Assembly: GCA_013288805.1 (NCBI GenBank)
Contig: JABDBE010000004.1
Coordinates: forward strand, 1-64,000
Reading direction: 5' to 3'
DNA from: Acidobacteriota bacterium
Lineage (GTDB): Bacteria > Acidobacteriota > Terriglobia > Terriglobales > Acidobacteriaceae
Length of the DNA: 64,000 nt
The notes below the pieces were generated by a model that saw only the letters and a list, made by a program, of their open reading frames with translations, was not told the origin of the DNA and searched no databases. The position numbers and the translations under genes were made by a program. Of this stretch, positions 18,129-26,988 are shown piece after piece (position 1 is the first letter of the stretch; every line of letters starts with the position of its first letter).

Positions 18129-18472
18129 ATTGAGCCTCATTAATTCAGATGTCTCGTGGACCTGCTTAAAAGGGGGACTCGTAAGAATCCCGAATTCGAA
18201 TCTCAGGCTGTGTACCTGAGAATCTCCTTCGCTGGTTTAAACGCTGTACCCTGTCGATGAACGGCCTTTGAGCGATCCCGCTCTTCAACACAGTCGGCTT
18301 GCATGCTCATTCCGTCTTTGACACCGAGAAACCGCCTGACCCGGGCAATGGAGATACGCTCAAAAGAAGAAACGCATCCTTCGATCTCGCATCAGGCCGA
18401 ATAGAGTAACTGTGGCGAAGTGGGTTGGACGAGCCTTAGCAAAACTACACCGACAGAATGGTTCGTGACTGG
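18129..18472. other. intergenic, no gene seen
   Basis: Upstream region of the SYLF gene. CATCTGAA, the start of the 10-kb leader motif, occurs once near 18148 without the rest of the motif. No ORF of interest. Confidence 0.35.
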
Positions 18473-18688
18473 TCAAAATTGCTCACGTTGGAACCAGCGG
18501 TCGTCGTCGAGCACGAGAGCCGGGCTAGGGCAGAAGTCGGCGATCTTTCGGAGCTCAATTGTCCCGTCGCTGGCAAAAGGAGGTTCTTCTCCAAGCAATT
18601 CGGCTGCAATCCGCAGCGCCTCGATTTCCTCATTGACTCTCAGTATGTCCCGCTCGTTCATTCGGAGAACTTCAAACGGATCCGTCAT
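18473..18688 (-). CDS. small conserved acidobacterial protein
   Basis: 71 aa: MTDPFEVLRMNERDILRVNE, EIEALRIAAELLGEE, then a variable tail. The N-terminal helix with PFEVLR..ERDI..V..EIEALR..A.LL is a pattern I associate with many short Acidobacteria proteins of unknown function; it predicts a coiled coil. It is divergent from the NUMOD3-like gene with a 32-bp gap, so the two share a control region. Confidence 0.6.
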   Translation of the reverse strand: MTDPFEVLRMNERDILRVNEEIEALRIAAELLGEEPPFASDGTIELRKIADFCPSPALVLDDDRWFQREQF

Positions 18689-18720
18689 CGCTAAGCGTTG
18701 TTAATCTTGAGGGGGAATCC

Positions 18721-19102
18721 ATGGGGAACATAAGTAGTGCGTTCCAGGAGTTACGTGCAGAGTGCAAGCAAGCGCAGTTGCAAGTGGAGAAGTTGGATCA
18801 AGCAATCTCGGTGATTGAGTCACTAAACGGATCTGGAGGAGTTCAGCAGGCGAACCGACCCACCCGAGTTATATCCGCAGCGTCACGGCGCAAAATGGCA
18901 GAGGCGCAACGGGCGAGATGGGCGAAGGCTCGGAAAGAATCGCAAACCAGCGCAGGCAGCAAAGATAACGGCCTCAGCTCCTGTGAAACGTACGATGTCA
19001 GCAGCAGCCCGGAGGAAGATTGCGGCGTTTCAAAGAGGACGTTGGGCGAAAATAAAAGCTCAACAAAAAGAAGGCTGCGTAGTCAGTCTACTGAGGATCT
19101 GA
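18721..19102 (+). pseudogene. NUMOD3-like helical repeat protein, frameshifted
   Basis: The ATG at 18721 follows GAGGGGG. The first 75 residues contain a coiled coil and SAASRRKMAEAQRARWAKAR. A second copy of the motif, SAAARRKIAAFQRGRWAKIK, is found downstream only in the next frame (offset +1, ending TGA 19100-19102). An indel near 18950 therefore separates the two repeats. The motif resembles NUMOD3 DNA-binding helices. The reading frame given in the track beyond residue 78 is out of frame. About 126 aa when restored; a DNA-binding role is inferred. Confidence 0.6.
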
Positions 19103-19173
19103 CGAAGAACTGTTTTGACTCAGCAAGTACGTGGACGAACCCAGCGCCCGTACTTGTTGTTCTTGTCACTCCC

Positions 19174-19392
19174 TCAGCTATCAGATAATTCTGCTTGTTG
19201 CTCATCGTGCTTCTTCTCTTTGGCAAGGGCCTTAATTTCATTCGCTATCCCTTGATGCCGTTGTTGGCGTTCTTGATGAGCGTCCCGCTCGACTTGGGTT
19301 TTTGTTCCGGCCTCGTATTCGTTATCCAGTTCTTTTAGCACCGATTTCTCTTTCAAAAGGGTGAGAACGTGAACGGATTTATCGCTTCCCAT
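19174..19392 (-). CDS. small charged coiled-coil protein, unknown function
   Basis: 72 aa, highly charged and helical: HVLTLLKEKSVLKELDNEYE, then KTQVERDAHQERQQRHQGIA and a KALAKEKKHDEQQAE tail. No membrane segment. No firm family; plausible because of composition and frame quality. It is convergent with the NUMOD3-like gene. Confidence 0.45.
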   Translation of the reverse strand: MGSDKSVHVLTLLKEKSVLKELDNEYEAGTKTQVERDAHQERQQRHQGIANEIKALAKEKKHDEQQAELSDS

Positions 19393-19530
19393 GCTGATCC
19401 TCAGTCGGTCCTTGACTTCGATGAAAAACAGTGCAGAGGAGATGCTTGCGAAACAGGAACAAACCGCTACAGTGTTCCGCGATCGAGGGGGAATTGCAGT
19501 TTTAGCTAATGTCCTCCGAGGAGACGAACG

Positions 19531-19695
19531 ATGGCAATCCGGGAATATCTAATCACAGCTTTTTCAGGCAAGCCCGAAAATTTGCACGCCTGGTTGAACG
19601 AAAAAGGCAAAGAGGGTTGGGAACTCGTCCACGTAGAACAGCCAAACTACTGGTTCAAGAGACAGGAAGGAATGATGGGGGGCCAAGCTGCCTAG
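19531..19695 (+). CDS. DUF4177-like small protein
   Basis: Absent from the ORF track. The ATG at 19531 follows GAGGAG at good spacing. It encodes 54 aa, MAIREYLITAFSGKPENLHA then LNEKGKEGWELVHVE and YWFKRQ. The order REY.....G...L...LN..GKEGWELV matches the DUF4177 type of compact beta-sheet domain. Function unknown. Small stress-type genes follow further downstream. Confidence 0.6.
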   Translation: MAIREYLITAFSGKPENLHAWLNEKGKEGWELVHVEQPNYWFKRQEGMMGGQAA

Positions 19696-20663
19696 GGTTA
19701 AAGTGTAGCTCTTTTCAGCTGCTGATATTCAGATCGAGGAGTTGTTCCGAAATCGTAAAACTGTGGCGGTCGTTGGAAAGAAATGATCGCGCTCGTAGTA
19801 ACGTGTGCCTTTGAAAGACTTCTTCTGTTTGTAGTAAAGCGGGGCCTTTAGGCCTCCCAGTCTCCCCCGAAACAAGGGAGACACCTTCGGCCCCGCCCCC
19901 CTCAAAACTTACCGCACACTGTACCCGTCTTTTTCCAAAAAGTATGCAATTTTTGAATTCCACCCACTCAACATTGTTGCGTGCTGTTTCGGACTGACAG
20001 CTATCGATTTGTCATGCTATAGGTGGTAAGTAGAGTGGAGGAGACCTAAGAATACCCCGAGAGGAACTATCCCCATGCCCCACATCATCTGACGCACCTA
20101 ATCGCGTTGCTCGAACGGGCGATAAAAATCGAGCATGAAGAGAATCGGCAGTTACGAAGCGGGTGTCACGAAGATTGCAAAGAATATGAATGGACGCCGC
20201 TTAAGGCGACCCCAGAGTGGCTGCTTAATACCAGCCTCGGAGTGCCTTCATTCTTCTGTGCCGCTCGCTTAGTGCAGGGAACAACATCATGCCCTGGCGC
20301 ACAACTCGCATAGCCAGAAGAACGCGGCCTCGCGGCAGAGGCTCTTCTCTGGGGCGTAAACAATGAGCCGAGATTGGACTGGGGTATGAGCTTCACCGTT
20401 GGGAAGCGTTCTGCTCCCACCTTGATTATCATCGCACCGGTGATAATCGTCGTGACCCTGGCGTATCTGGTCACGACCAAGGGTCATAGTTACAGTCCCA
20501 ACGTTGCGCCTATCGAGTTAGAGATGGAATCACGCAGAGTGTTCCAAAGTGATCCAAAGTGATCAGACAATGGTCTTAGCCACTTTTATGATGGTACGTG
20601 GTGAAGAAGTGAGATGGCCCAGCACGAAGGCCAGTCCAGCTTCCCTACAAGTGAGGTTACAAC
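19696..20663. other. 970-bp region: nested hairpin, otherwise no clear gene
   Basis: Contains the strong hairpin at 19839-19896 (listed separately). The only ORF worth noting is 20386-20562, with one membrane span (APTLIIIAPVIIVVTLAYLV) but no ribosome binding site or family; I do not call it a gene. Confidence 0.4.
19839..19896. ncRNA. strong nested hairpin, possible structured RNA or terminator
   Basis: The outer stem GCGGGGCC (19839) with GGCCCCGC (19889) is perfect, 8 bp. The inner stem GTCTCCC (19860) with GGGAGAC (19876) is perfect, 7 bp, with a 9-nt loop CCGAAACAA. No T-run follows on either strand. Both stems are long and GC-rich in a stretch without genes. Function unknown. Confidence 0.4.
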
Positions 20664-20744
20664 ATGGAAACCGTAGTGATTGTTCTTGTGGTTCTATTTT
20701 TACTCGGCGGCGGGGGCTGGGGATACTCTCGTTGGCGCGCCTAG
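20664..20744 (+). CDS. 26-residue hydrophobic peptide, DUF3309-like
   Basis: Too short for the ORF track. The ATG at 20664 is preceded by GTGAGGT at 6-nt spacing. It encodes METVVIVLVVLFLLGGGG then WGYSRWRA: one hydrophobic helix, a Gly run, and the WGYS-type end known from DUF3309 peptides. It probably sits in the inner membrane. It lies 180 bp before a run of small stress-type genes. Confidence 0.6.
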   Translation: METVVIVLVVLFLLGGGGWGYSRWRA

Positions 20745-20926
20745 CGGAAGGCAATTGCACATCATCCGACGGTCCGTATTGAAGCGGGCCACGCATATTA
20801 GTCCTGCGAACCAACCACTTCGCCCCACGAACGCCCGGGCCCTGTCCGTATTAATCGCTAAATCGGGGTTGGTAAGTTGCAGCGACTTCACTAACAATAC
20901 TTAAAAACCAGCGAAGGAGAAGTAAA

Positions 20927-21109
20927 ATGTCAGATCAAGAAAATCGCGGCTCACAACATGACGACTCACAGAAGCCCGGTTCGGACCAGAAACCTGGAAA
21001 CCAGGCGAACCAGCCAGTGCAACAGAAACCGCAGGTCCCCGGCGGACGGCCCAAGAGTCCGCAGTCGGAACCAGAGAAACATGATCAAGGGCAGAAGAAG
21101 CAGGCTTAG
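20927..21109 (+). CDS. small disordered hydrophilic protein
   Basis: 60 aa. The ATG is preceded by AAGGAGA at 6-nt spacing. Composition is almost only Gln, Lys, Pro, Asp, Gly, Ser and Asn (HDDSQKPGSDQKPGNQANQ), with no hydrophobic core. Such hydrophilin-like proteins are often desiccation or stress induced, which fits the CsbD gene 150 bp downstream. Function is inferred only from composition. Confidence 0.6.
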   Translation: MSDQENRGSQHDDSQKPGSDQKPGNQANQPVQQKPQVPGGRPKSPQSEPEKHDQGQKKQA

Positions 21110-21257
21110 GGCCTGGCAGATTAAAGAGCGGCGACGTAGAGAGTCAGGGCGGCTCGATTTAACATAGAGCCGTCCTGATAAATTAGGTCGGCGTTGGTGT
21201 GAGTGCAAACGCCTCTTGAGGCAATAGACGGAAACTTACGAGGACATTCAAGGAGAA

Positions 21258-21440
21258 ATGATGAAACCGAGCACGCACGACAAGGTCCAAGGCAAGCTCC
21301 ATGAAGTAAAAGGAACAATTAAGGAAGAGATCGGAAAGGTTACGAAAAACCCTAATTTGGAAGGCGAAGGGAAAGGCGAAAAGATAGCTGGCAGAGGTCA
21401 GAAGTGGATCGGCGAAGCTGAAGAGATTGTTGGGAAATAA
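21258..21440 (+). CDS. CsbD-family stress response protein
   Basis: 60 aa, start MM after AAGGAGAA. The family pattern is clear: DKVQGKLHEVKGTIKEEIGK, then a Gly-Lys-Glu-rich middle and a GQKWIGEAEEIVGK-type end. CsbD/YjbJ proteins are small, abundant, general-stress-induced soluble helical proteins. It stands in a group with the disordered protein upstream and a basic protein downstream, all on the plus strand with their own ribosome binding sites. Confidence 0.88.
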   Translation: MMKPSTHDKVQGKLHEVKGTIKEEIGKVTKNPNLEGEGKGEKIAGRGQKWIGEAEEIVGK

Positions 21441-21647
21441 ATACCGACGGTCCGGATTTCGAAGTCTGGCGCCGATTGAATTCTCTATAGCACCTTGGCT
21501 CGCTGCATTGAGGTCACCGATAATTCAACGTGACTGTGGGAATTCGCCAATTCATAGCCCCGCCTCCGTCCTCGTGGCAGTCCGTATTGTCACCGAGTGG
21601 CCAAAATTGAACAGCTTGGAATGGGAGGGGCATGTCACACTGCGGGT

Positions 21648-21902
21648 ATGTCAACCCAAACGATTCCGGAATACCTTGAGGACGAGAGCCAAAAACGTAG
21701 AGACGCTCAGCTGCGGAAAGAAGAAGAAGCTGCGCGCATCCGGCCGCTGCGGCATGGCCACCATCGCACTGCGAAACAGCCCATGCTGGAGTTAGCATCC
21801 CCGGTCAAAGCCGCAGGCAAAACGAAAAAAACTGCGGCGGCAGGTCGGAAAAAGCCACGCGCCGCGCGAAAGCCGAGAAGGAAAGCCCGCAAGACAGGGT
21901 AA
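21648..21902 (+). CDS. Lys/Arg/Ala-rich histone H1-like small protein
   Basis: 84 aa when started at MSTQTIPEYLEDESQKRRDA (21648). A charged helical N-terminus is followed by a basic tail, AGKTKKTAAAGRKKPRAARK, typical of bacterial histone H1-like tails. It probably binds nucleic acid non-specifically (inference from charge). The ribosome binding site is weak. It ends the plus-strand small-gene run. Confidence 0.5.
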   Translation: MSTQTIPEYLEDESQKRRDAQLRKEEEAARIRPLRHGHHRTAKQPMLELASPVKAAGKTKKTAAAGRKKPRAARKPRRKARKTG

Positions 21903-22147
21903 CCACCAACGCTGCTGCGTTCGCAGTCAGGAAACGGTAGAAGCGGTGGGCTCGCGGGTCGGGTGACCTGCGACCCGGCTGATTGCCCCCATCCCTTTGG
22001 CGGAAGGGCTCAAGCTGGGAAAGATCGGGCCGATGGGGAAGTTAGTGATGCCGGGTCCGCATCTTGGTTAGCGGTGATGAATGCCCGACAACGACCTTCG
22101 CGATTGCAACGGTTCACGTTGATTCGGAGGGCAGGCGGGAAAGAATT
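21903..22147. other. intergenic, no gene seen
   Basis: Contains a hairpin GGGTCG ggtgacct GCGACCC (about 21957-21977) without a T-run. No ORF of interest. Confidence 0.35.
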
Positions 22148-22642
22148 CTACGCGAGGCCGTTGCGGGAGTGATGCAATGCAGCGCTTTCAGCGTTCCAGG
22201 CTGCCCCGAGAAAGAAGATCATCGTGGAGAACTCCATCCACACCATTAGACCGATCGCTGCGGCCAACCCTCCATAAACAGGCCCATACTGCATCTGCCG
22301 GACGTAAACTCCAAACAGCAAATTGACGCCCCACCAGAGGATCGTCGCCCCAGCCGCTCCGGGCAGAACGGACCTCCATGTTGTCGAGACCGTTCGCGCA
22401 ACCCGATAAATCAATGCTAGGACCAGCATCGCCAGGAACATCGCCAAGAGCGGAAGCATGACGCTCCAGAAGCCACGAGCCAAAAGAGACTGACCAAATC
22501 CGCGATTCATCCATTGCCGTAATGGCCGTCCGAATACGCTCAGCGCGACGGACAGCCACGCCACAATCGACACCAAGAACAAGAGCACGCCGCGCAGTTG
22601 TCGGCCGAGGAAGGAAGTGGAGCCGTCAACTCCCCAAGTCAA
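22148..22642 (-). pseudogene. YihY/BrkB-family protein, C-terminal half only
   Basis: 164 aa that match the second half of the YihY family: four membrane segments and the end block GPVYGGLAAAIGLMVWMEFS, then FFLGAAWNAE. The N-terminal half with the FxxGLSYY motif is missing; the frame opens at MTWGVDGST inside the 3' end of the STAS gene. Full-length relatives are about 300 aa (see 11092-12003). It is a truncated remnant; expression through coupling with the STAS gene cannot be excluded. Confidence 0.65.
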
Positions 22643-23226
22643 CGTTTTCCTCGATTTGGACTCATCCAGCGCATCATCGGAGTGATGGCGGCAACTGTGA
22701 GGCGACTCCCGCTCTCAAGAAGTCGTTTCGACAGAAAGCCTGCTGTGTTACGTTTTTCGGGAGCTGCAGTTGAATACTCTGGCCGCACAACTTCTCGGAG
22801 TGTATTAAGCGGCAGCCGGTGAAAGCTTTCCACCGCATCCAACGTATTATCAAAAACCTCAAACAGACTGACCACCCCAGTGCGTTTGAGAATCTTACCT
22901 GTTCCAGGAGTAATTGCCGCAAGTTTGACGTCACCGTTCCGCTTCATGGCTTCTTCTAGGCAATGTAAGAGCACTTGGATTCCGACGATGTCAAACTGCT
23001 GCACTCTCGAACAGTCAAGCACGACCCGAGGCCGGTCGGCCTGTATGGAAGACTTTATTTCATGAATAAATCGTCGTGCTTGTTCTCCGCTCGATTCTTC
23101 CGGTAACGTCTTCACAATTACAGGTCTTCGACTCGTCACATCCATTTGTTCGGGGCTCCGATTCCCGGCTCCATAAATGCCCGTTGGTTTCGCGGCGATT
23201 TCATCGGTGCGGCTTTGCTCCTCCAA
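22639..23226 (-). CDS. STAS-domain protein (anti-anti-sigma like)
   Basis: 195 aa. The STAS domain spans about 35-135: PVIVKTLPEESSGEQARRF, RPRVVLDCSRVQQFDIVGIQ, LLHCLEEAMKRNGDVKLAAI, and FDNTLDAVESF. The Ser/Thr phosphorylated in SpoIIAA-type proteins (DSxG motif) is replaced by FDIVG, so classic switching by phosphorylation is doubtful. The C-terminal 60 residues run into the YihY remnant and may be non-native. It starts MEEQSRTDEIA. Confidence 0.75.
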   Translation of the reverse strand: MEEQSRTDEIAAKPTGIYGAGNRSPEQMDVTSRRPVIVKTLPEESSGEQARRFIHEIKSSIQADRPRVVLDCSRVQQFDIVGIQVLLHCLEEAMKRNGDVKLAAITPGTGKILKRTGVVSLFEVFDNTLDAVESFHRLPLNTLREVVRPEYSTAAPEKRNTAGFLSKRLLESGSRLTVAAITPMMRWMSPNRGKR

Positions 23227-23240
23227 ATTACTATGGGTGG

Positions 23241-23390
23241 TTATCGTTCTCCGCTGCCATCGACCTCCCCGCGGTAGTGTGCTTTATCCCACAGAGTTTG
23301 CTGCATCTTCTCGACATCGTTCTCGTGTCCGATTGGAAGTACTTCGCTGACATTGGCTCCCGGAGGAGTCGGCAGGTCCCAAGATCCCCG
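23241..23390 (-). pseudogene. peptidoglycan-binding domain (PG_binding_1) fragment
   Basis: The minus frame ending at TAA 23243-23241 reads SWDLPTPPGANVSEVLPIGH, then EKMQQTLWDKAHYRGEVDG. The latter is the first helix and turn of a PG_binding_1 domain (VxxMQQALxxKGHYxGEVDG). It stops right after and lacks the second half of the domain. It lies between the STAS gene and a VIT1 fragment in another frame. Confidence 0.5.
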
Positions 23391-23421
23391 TCGCTGCCAT
23401 GAGTCGCATGCCCGGGCCGCA

Positions 23422-23493
23422 AACTCCTAGCACCAGATTCGATGTTGAAAGGATTCCGTCGTTCGCGCCCAGCACCGCAGGGGCTCGCAGCAT
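23422..23493 (-). pseudogene. VIT1/CCC1-family transporter, N-terminal scrap
   Basis: The minus frame at 23493 reads LRAPAVLGANDGILSTSNLV, the highly conserved first motif of VIT1/CCC1 iron/manganese transporters. The match ends after LGV at 23422, where the frame joins the peptidoglycan-binding fragment. Only about 24 of about 230 residues remain. Confidence 0.5.
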
Positions 23494-23529
23494 GTGCTAC
23501 GAGCCGTCTCCGGGAAGCAGTCGCGTTTG

Positions 23530-24735
23530 CTACTGTTGTCGCCGTTCTTCTGGACGGGCCTCTTCTTTCGCTGGCTTGGGAGCGCTCTCTGGGTGGACTG
23601 CAGCCTGGGTTTTGGGAGCAACCTCCTCATGCTTCTGGGCTTGCGGATGTGGTGCATTTTCGGGTCGAGCCACTGCTACCGCTTTAGGCTTGTTCTCTTG
23701 ACTCGGAGCTGCCTTCTTCGGGGCAGCCTTTGCGTGCGTTGCGTTCTGTGGTTTTGGTGTGCTCGCCTTGGTGGTCTCCGGACTAGGCTTGCTTTCAGGT
23801 TTTGCCGCGCTCGCAGCCGGATGAGCTGGGTTCTCAGGGCGCGCCGCTGCTTTCTCGGGCGCAGCCTTTGCACGGGTTGCATTCTCAGGCTTTGGCGTGG
23901 TCGCCTTGGCCGTCTGTGGACTAGGCTTGCTTTCAGGCTTTGCCGTGCTCGCAACTGCCTTGTTCTGCGTGGCTTTACTTTCAGTTGCCTTGTTCTCGGT
24001 AGCCTTGTACGGTGCGCCCGCCTCCTTGGCTGCTACCGTACTCTTGCCGGTAAATTCCCCCGGTTTGGATGTTGCAGCAATTGGCGGCTTCCCTTGGTTC
24101 ACCGAAGCTCGTTGTTCTGGATTGGCGCGGGCAACAGCCACCTGTTGCGTTTGAGCAGACACCGGGCCGATATGCTTCTCGTGGGCCGCGGCCTCATCTT
24201 GAGCGGTCGGGCGCGCGGTGATGCCACCTTCGCCCCCGTTATAGCTGACGCGGTTCACTGTCGTATTGTTGGTCACCGTAGTGTTGTAAGTGTTGTGAAT
24301 GTTGGTGACGCTCACGTTATTCACGGCAGTGTTGTATTGGAACTGCCCGTTGTTCCAGCGGCCACCTTGATAACCCTCGCCGCCGTAGCCGAAGCCATAA
24401 TTGATCCCGCCATAGAAACCGACTTGCGGACCCCAGTAGCCTTCATTGAAAGCAAACCCGCTGCCTCCCCAGCCCCAATAGCCTGGGGTCCAGAGGAAGC
24501 CGGGTTGCGGAGCCATGACCCAGGTACCTGGCACGAAGAAATAACCGTCATTGCCGTTAGCCCAGTAGCCAGGCGTCCAGAGATAACCCTGGGCGGGGAC
24601 GGGCGGCTGCTCGTACACCGGAAGCGCGGGCGGCCCAACTGAAATGGATACACCGATCTGCGCGAACGCTGCAGCCGACACGGCCAGCATTACGAGCGCG
24701 AATAGTAACGAACGAATGGGGGAGATGATACGCAT
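23530..24735 (-). CDS. YXWGXW-repeat exported protein with Ala/Pro/Lys tail
   Basis: 401 aa. The signal peptide is LLFALVMLAVSAAAFA. The first half carries WxPGYW repeats (GYLWTPGYWANGNDGYFFVP, GFLWTPGYWGWGG) and then an Asn/Thr-rich part (NTYNTTVTNNTTVN). The last 200 residues are low complexity with two long near-repeats built on AKPESKPSP, TPKPENAT and AKAAPEKAA. YXWGXW proteins are frequent in Acidobacteria and Proteobacteria; the function is unknown, with a cell-envelope location. The plus-strand ORF of 382 aa over the same region is its shadow. Confidence 0.82.
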   Translation of the reverse strand: MRIISPIRSLLFALVMLAVSAAAFAQIGVSISVGPPALPVYEQPPVPAQGYLWTPGYWANGNDGYFFVPGTWVMAPQPGFLWTPGYWGWGGSGFAFNEGYWGPQVGFYGGINYGFGYGGEGYQGGRWNNGQFQYNTAVNNVSVTNIHNTYNTTVTNNTTVNRVSYNGGEGGITARPTAQDEAAAHEKHIGPVSAQTQQVAVARANPEQRASVNQGKPPIAATSKPGEFTGKSTVAAKEAGAPYKATENKATESKATQNKAVASTAKPESKPSPQTAKATTPKPENATRAKAAPEKAAARPENPAHPAASAAKPESKPSPETTKASTPKPQNATHAKAAPKKAAPSQENKPKAVAVARPENAPHPQAQKHEEVAPKTQAAVHPESAPKPAKEEARPEERRQQ

Positions 24736-25627
24736 TCTGCTTCCTCTTGCCGGTTCATCCTTAAGGCTTGCCCGATGGTGCTCTACTGCTGCGGGTTGCG
24801 TGGATGGAGAGGCCCATTTCCGGGCGAAACGTACTGCACACTCGTATCGCTGGCAAATGGTTCCGTAATGAACTTTCTCATCTCGGGACTTTTATGTCTG
24901 ATCAAAAACGCTCACAACCAGTTCGCACCAGACGCAAAAAGAAGGACGCCCAGGAATGCTGGGGACTGAAATGAATGGAGGCAATCCGCAGGTTCTTTCG
25001 TCGCGGCCCGGAGTTCACATCTCCAGAACATTTGATCGCAGCATGGTAACAAATCTTTTGTGCTTTGCGATAATGGGTGTAAACCTCGCGAGGAGGGAAA
25101 TCAGACTTTGTGTTTCTCGGCTTCGGAACTACATGCAGCAAAGAGCCGGACAGCGCGCGGTAAACGCCCTTGTGTCCGTTACAGCAGTTCCCGGTTTGTC
25201 GTCAAGTCGGGGAGCGCCGGGATAAACAACCGGCACGTTGTAGGGGATGAAAGAGCCCTATAGGAAAGAAGAACAGTGACTCCATCTTGGCCTCAAGTCT
25301 TGCAGTCGGCGCCGCGAGGTGTCTCTTGAAGGTAGATAGAGGTACCGCTGGGCTGGGCTATTGAGCTTCGAAAAGCCGATGGAACAGGTTGCCGACTCTA
25401 TTCCGTGTGGAGGAAGGCAGCACGACAGCCATAATCGCGAGTGAATTGTCGGTCCTGCACAGTCTAAGAATCCGCGCACGCTAAGAAAGAAAATGCCGAG
25501 AACCAGGAGATCTCCCGCACGTCTTGCCTCAGCGACGGCTCTCAGCGATAGCAAGTCAGCCGCGTGACGAAAAGCAGCAGAGACAATCCGATACCAGCGA
25601 TGCCGTTGGCCCTGATTGCTCGATGGA
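24736..25627. other. 890-bp intergenic, no gene seen
   Basis: A possible 26-aa basic peptide at 24894 (MSDQKRSQPVRTRRKKKD) has no ribosome binding site. Other frames show no family. Nothing structured stands out. Confidence 0.4.
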
Positions 25628-26383
25628 TTAGAGTGTCGAGAAGTTTGCTTCGTCAAGGAACTCATCGACAGTTACGTCTTGGTTCGTTGCGCCAATGTCA
25701 ATCTGCACCTGAAAGCCGTTTGCGCTAGACCAACCATTTGGAAGATGGCCTGCCGGATAGGCGACGTTGACAGCATATACAACATTGTTCACAGTTAAGC
25801 GGTCATAATGCATGCAAGGCATCCCGCTGCAACTGTTCGTATCACCAACAACGCGATGCACATCCCACCGAATGTAATTCCACTGGTTCGCGGGCAGTGA
25901 GCAGGGTACAGGAATGTTCTCCCAGTGTCCATTGAGTTGGTCGAAGACTTGCCAGGAGCCAGACGCTTGGTCGCATTGCGTGCCCCACATATACTCGACG
26001 TGCGTGGATGATGAGAACTGGAACAGGTCATACTCAAATTGCCCTGCGACCGAAGCGCTCTGAGTCGGCGATACCCACGCACTCAAACTGAATGCGTGTC
26101 TCGCGTCGTTACGCTCTGCAATGTGTGTCCACAAGGCGTTGGTGTAGGAAGGTCCCGACACGCTCACCTTCATTGACGAGCCATCTCTCGATGGCGTCGC
26201 GTTATCGACAGTCTGAGCTGTTGCCGTCGGGATTCCACTTCCACCGGGATTGCAAGTGGGCAAAATGCAAACTGGCTTCCAACCCACTAGTGAGTCGTCA
26301 ACGTCGAGGAAGGCTGTGCCGCTTTGCTGAGTCGCGAAGGCGGCGGTTAGAAGTGATAAAACGATGAGAGCTTTGTTTATCAT
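25628..26383 (-). CDS. exported LamG-like / lectin-fold protein
   Basis: 251 aa from MINKALIVLSLLTAAFA at 26383, chosen because a signal peptide begins there; the track start adds 12 residues. The mature part has a jelly-roll look: STAFLDV-like FLDVDDSLVGWKPV, SWQVFDQLNGHWENIPVPC, QWNYIRWDVHRVVGD, and a last strand QVQIDIGATNQDVTVDEFLD. I know similar acidobacterial secreted proteins of unknown function. Cysteine pairs suggest disulfides. Monocistronic. Confidence 0.6.
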   Translation of the reverse strand: MINKALIVLSLLTAAFATQQSGTAFLDVDDSLVGWKPVCILPTCNPGGSGIPTATAQTVDNATPSRDGSSMKVSVSGPSYTNALWTHIAERNDARHAFSLSAWVSPTQSASVAGQFEYDLFQFSSSTHVEYMWGTQCDQASGSWQVFDQLNGHWENIPVPCSLPANQWNYIRWDVHRVVGDTNSCSGMPCMHYDRLTVNNVVYAVNVAYPAGHLPNGWSSANGFQVQIDIGATNQDVTVDEFLDEANFSTL

Positions 26384-26988
26384 AGGCCGATCCTGACAGT
26401 CGCCGCCTAGGTCGTGCAACTTACCGAGGTCGCGCGTCCGTCGCGTGGTAGAAAACTAGTGAGGCGGGTATCCGGCTGACTCAAGTCGCCCTACAGATTG
26501 CGGTTTGGCTTTGGTCTTCGTTTAGGAGAAGAACATGGCGATAATCGCGTCTCTGACAATGTCGGCCCCTGTCAATTACACTCATCGGCCGGGTACTGGG
26601 GTGGCAATGGTCTCGTCCTTCCAAGCGAGCAGGGCTTCAAGAAGGTATTCCTTTTAGGATGGCAGAATTGCAGATTTCCCGCTCCCAGCAGGTCAGTGAC
26701 TTACAGAGACAGAAAAATAGACCCTTTCTTGAGGTGGTGCTACGGCTTCCGGGATAGGCATATTACGGAGAAACAAAATGCTGGTCAATCATTTGAGGGG
26801 AGGAGGGAATGAGACAGGCTTAGAGCGCCCCCTGAAAGAAAAGTGAGAGTTCAGTGAAACCTGCATAGATGCTGAGTCTGCATAAACGCTAAGTAGGACT
26901 GTGCAGTGGGTCTGAGGGACGTGGAGTTGTGTTGATTTAATTCAGGTGGATCGCTCGCACGCTCCGAGTGAGACACTCTTTTTCAGCC
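26384..26988. other. intergenic, no gene seen
   Basis: The plus ORF 26498-26812 has no family features. I see nothing else. Confidence 0.4.

Noticed and set aside
20386-20562. 58-aa ORF with one membrane span
   Set aside because: No ribosome binding site or family; could be real, but evidence is too thin to call.
23494-24642. 382-aa plus ORF
   Set aside because: Shadow of the low-complexity YXWGXW gene on the minus strand; Arg/Cys/Leu-rich nonsense composition.
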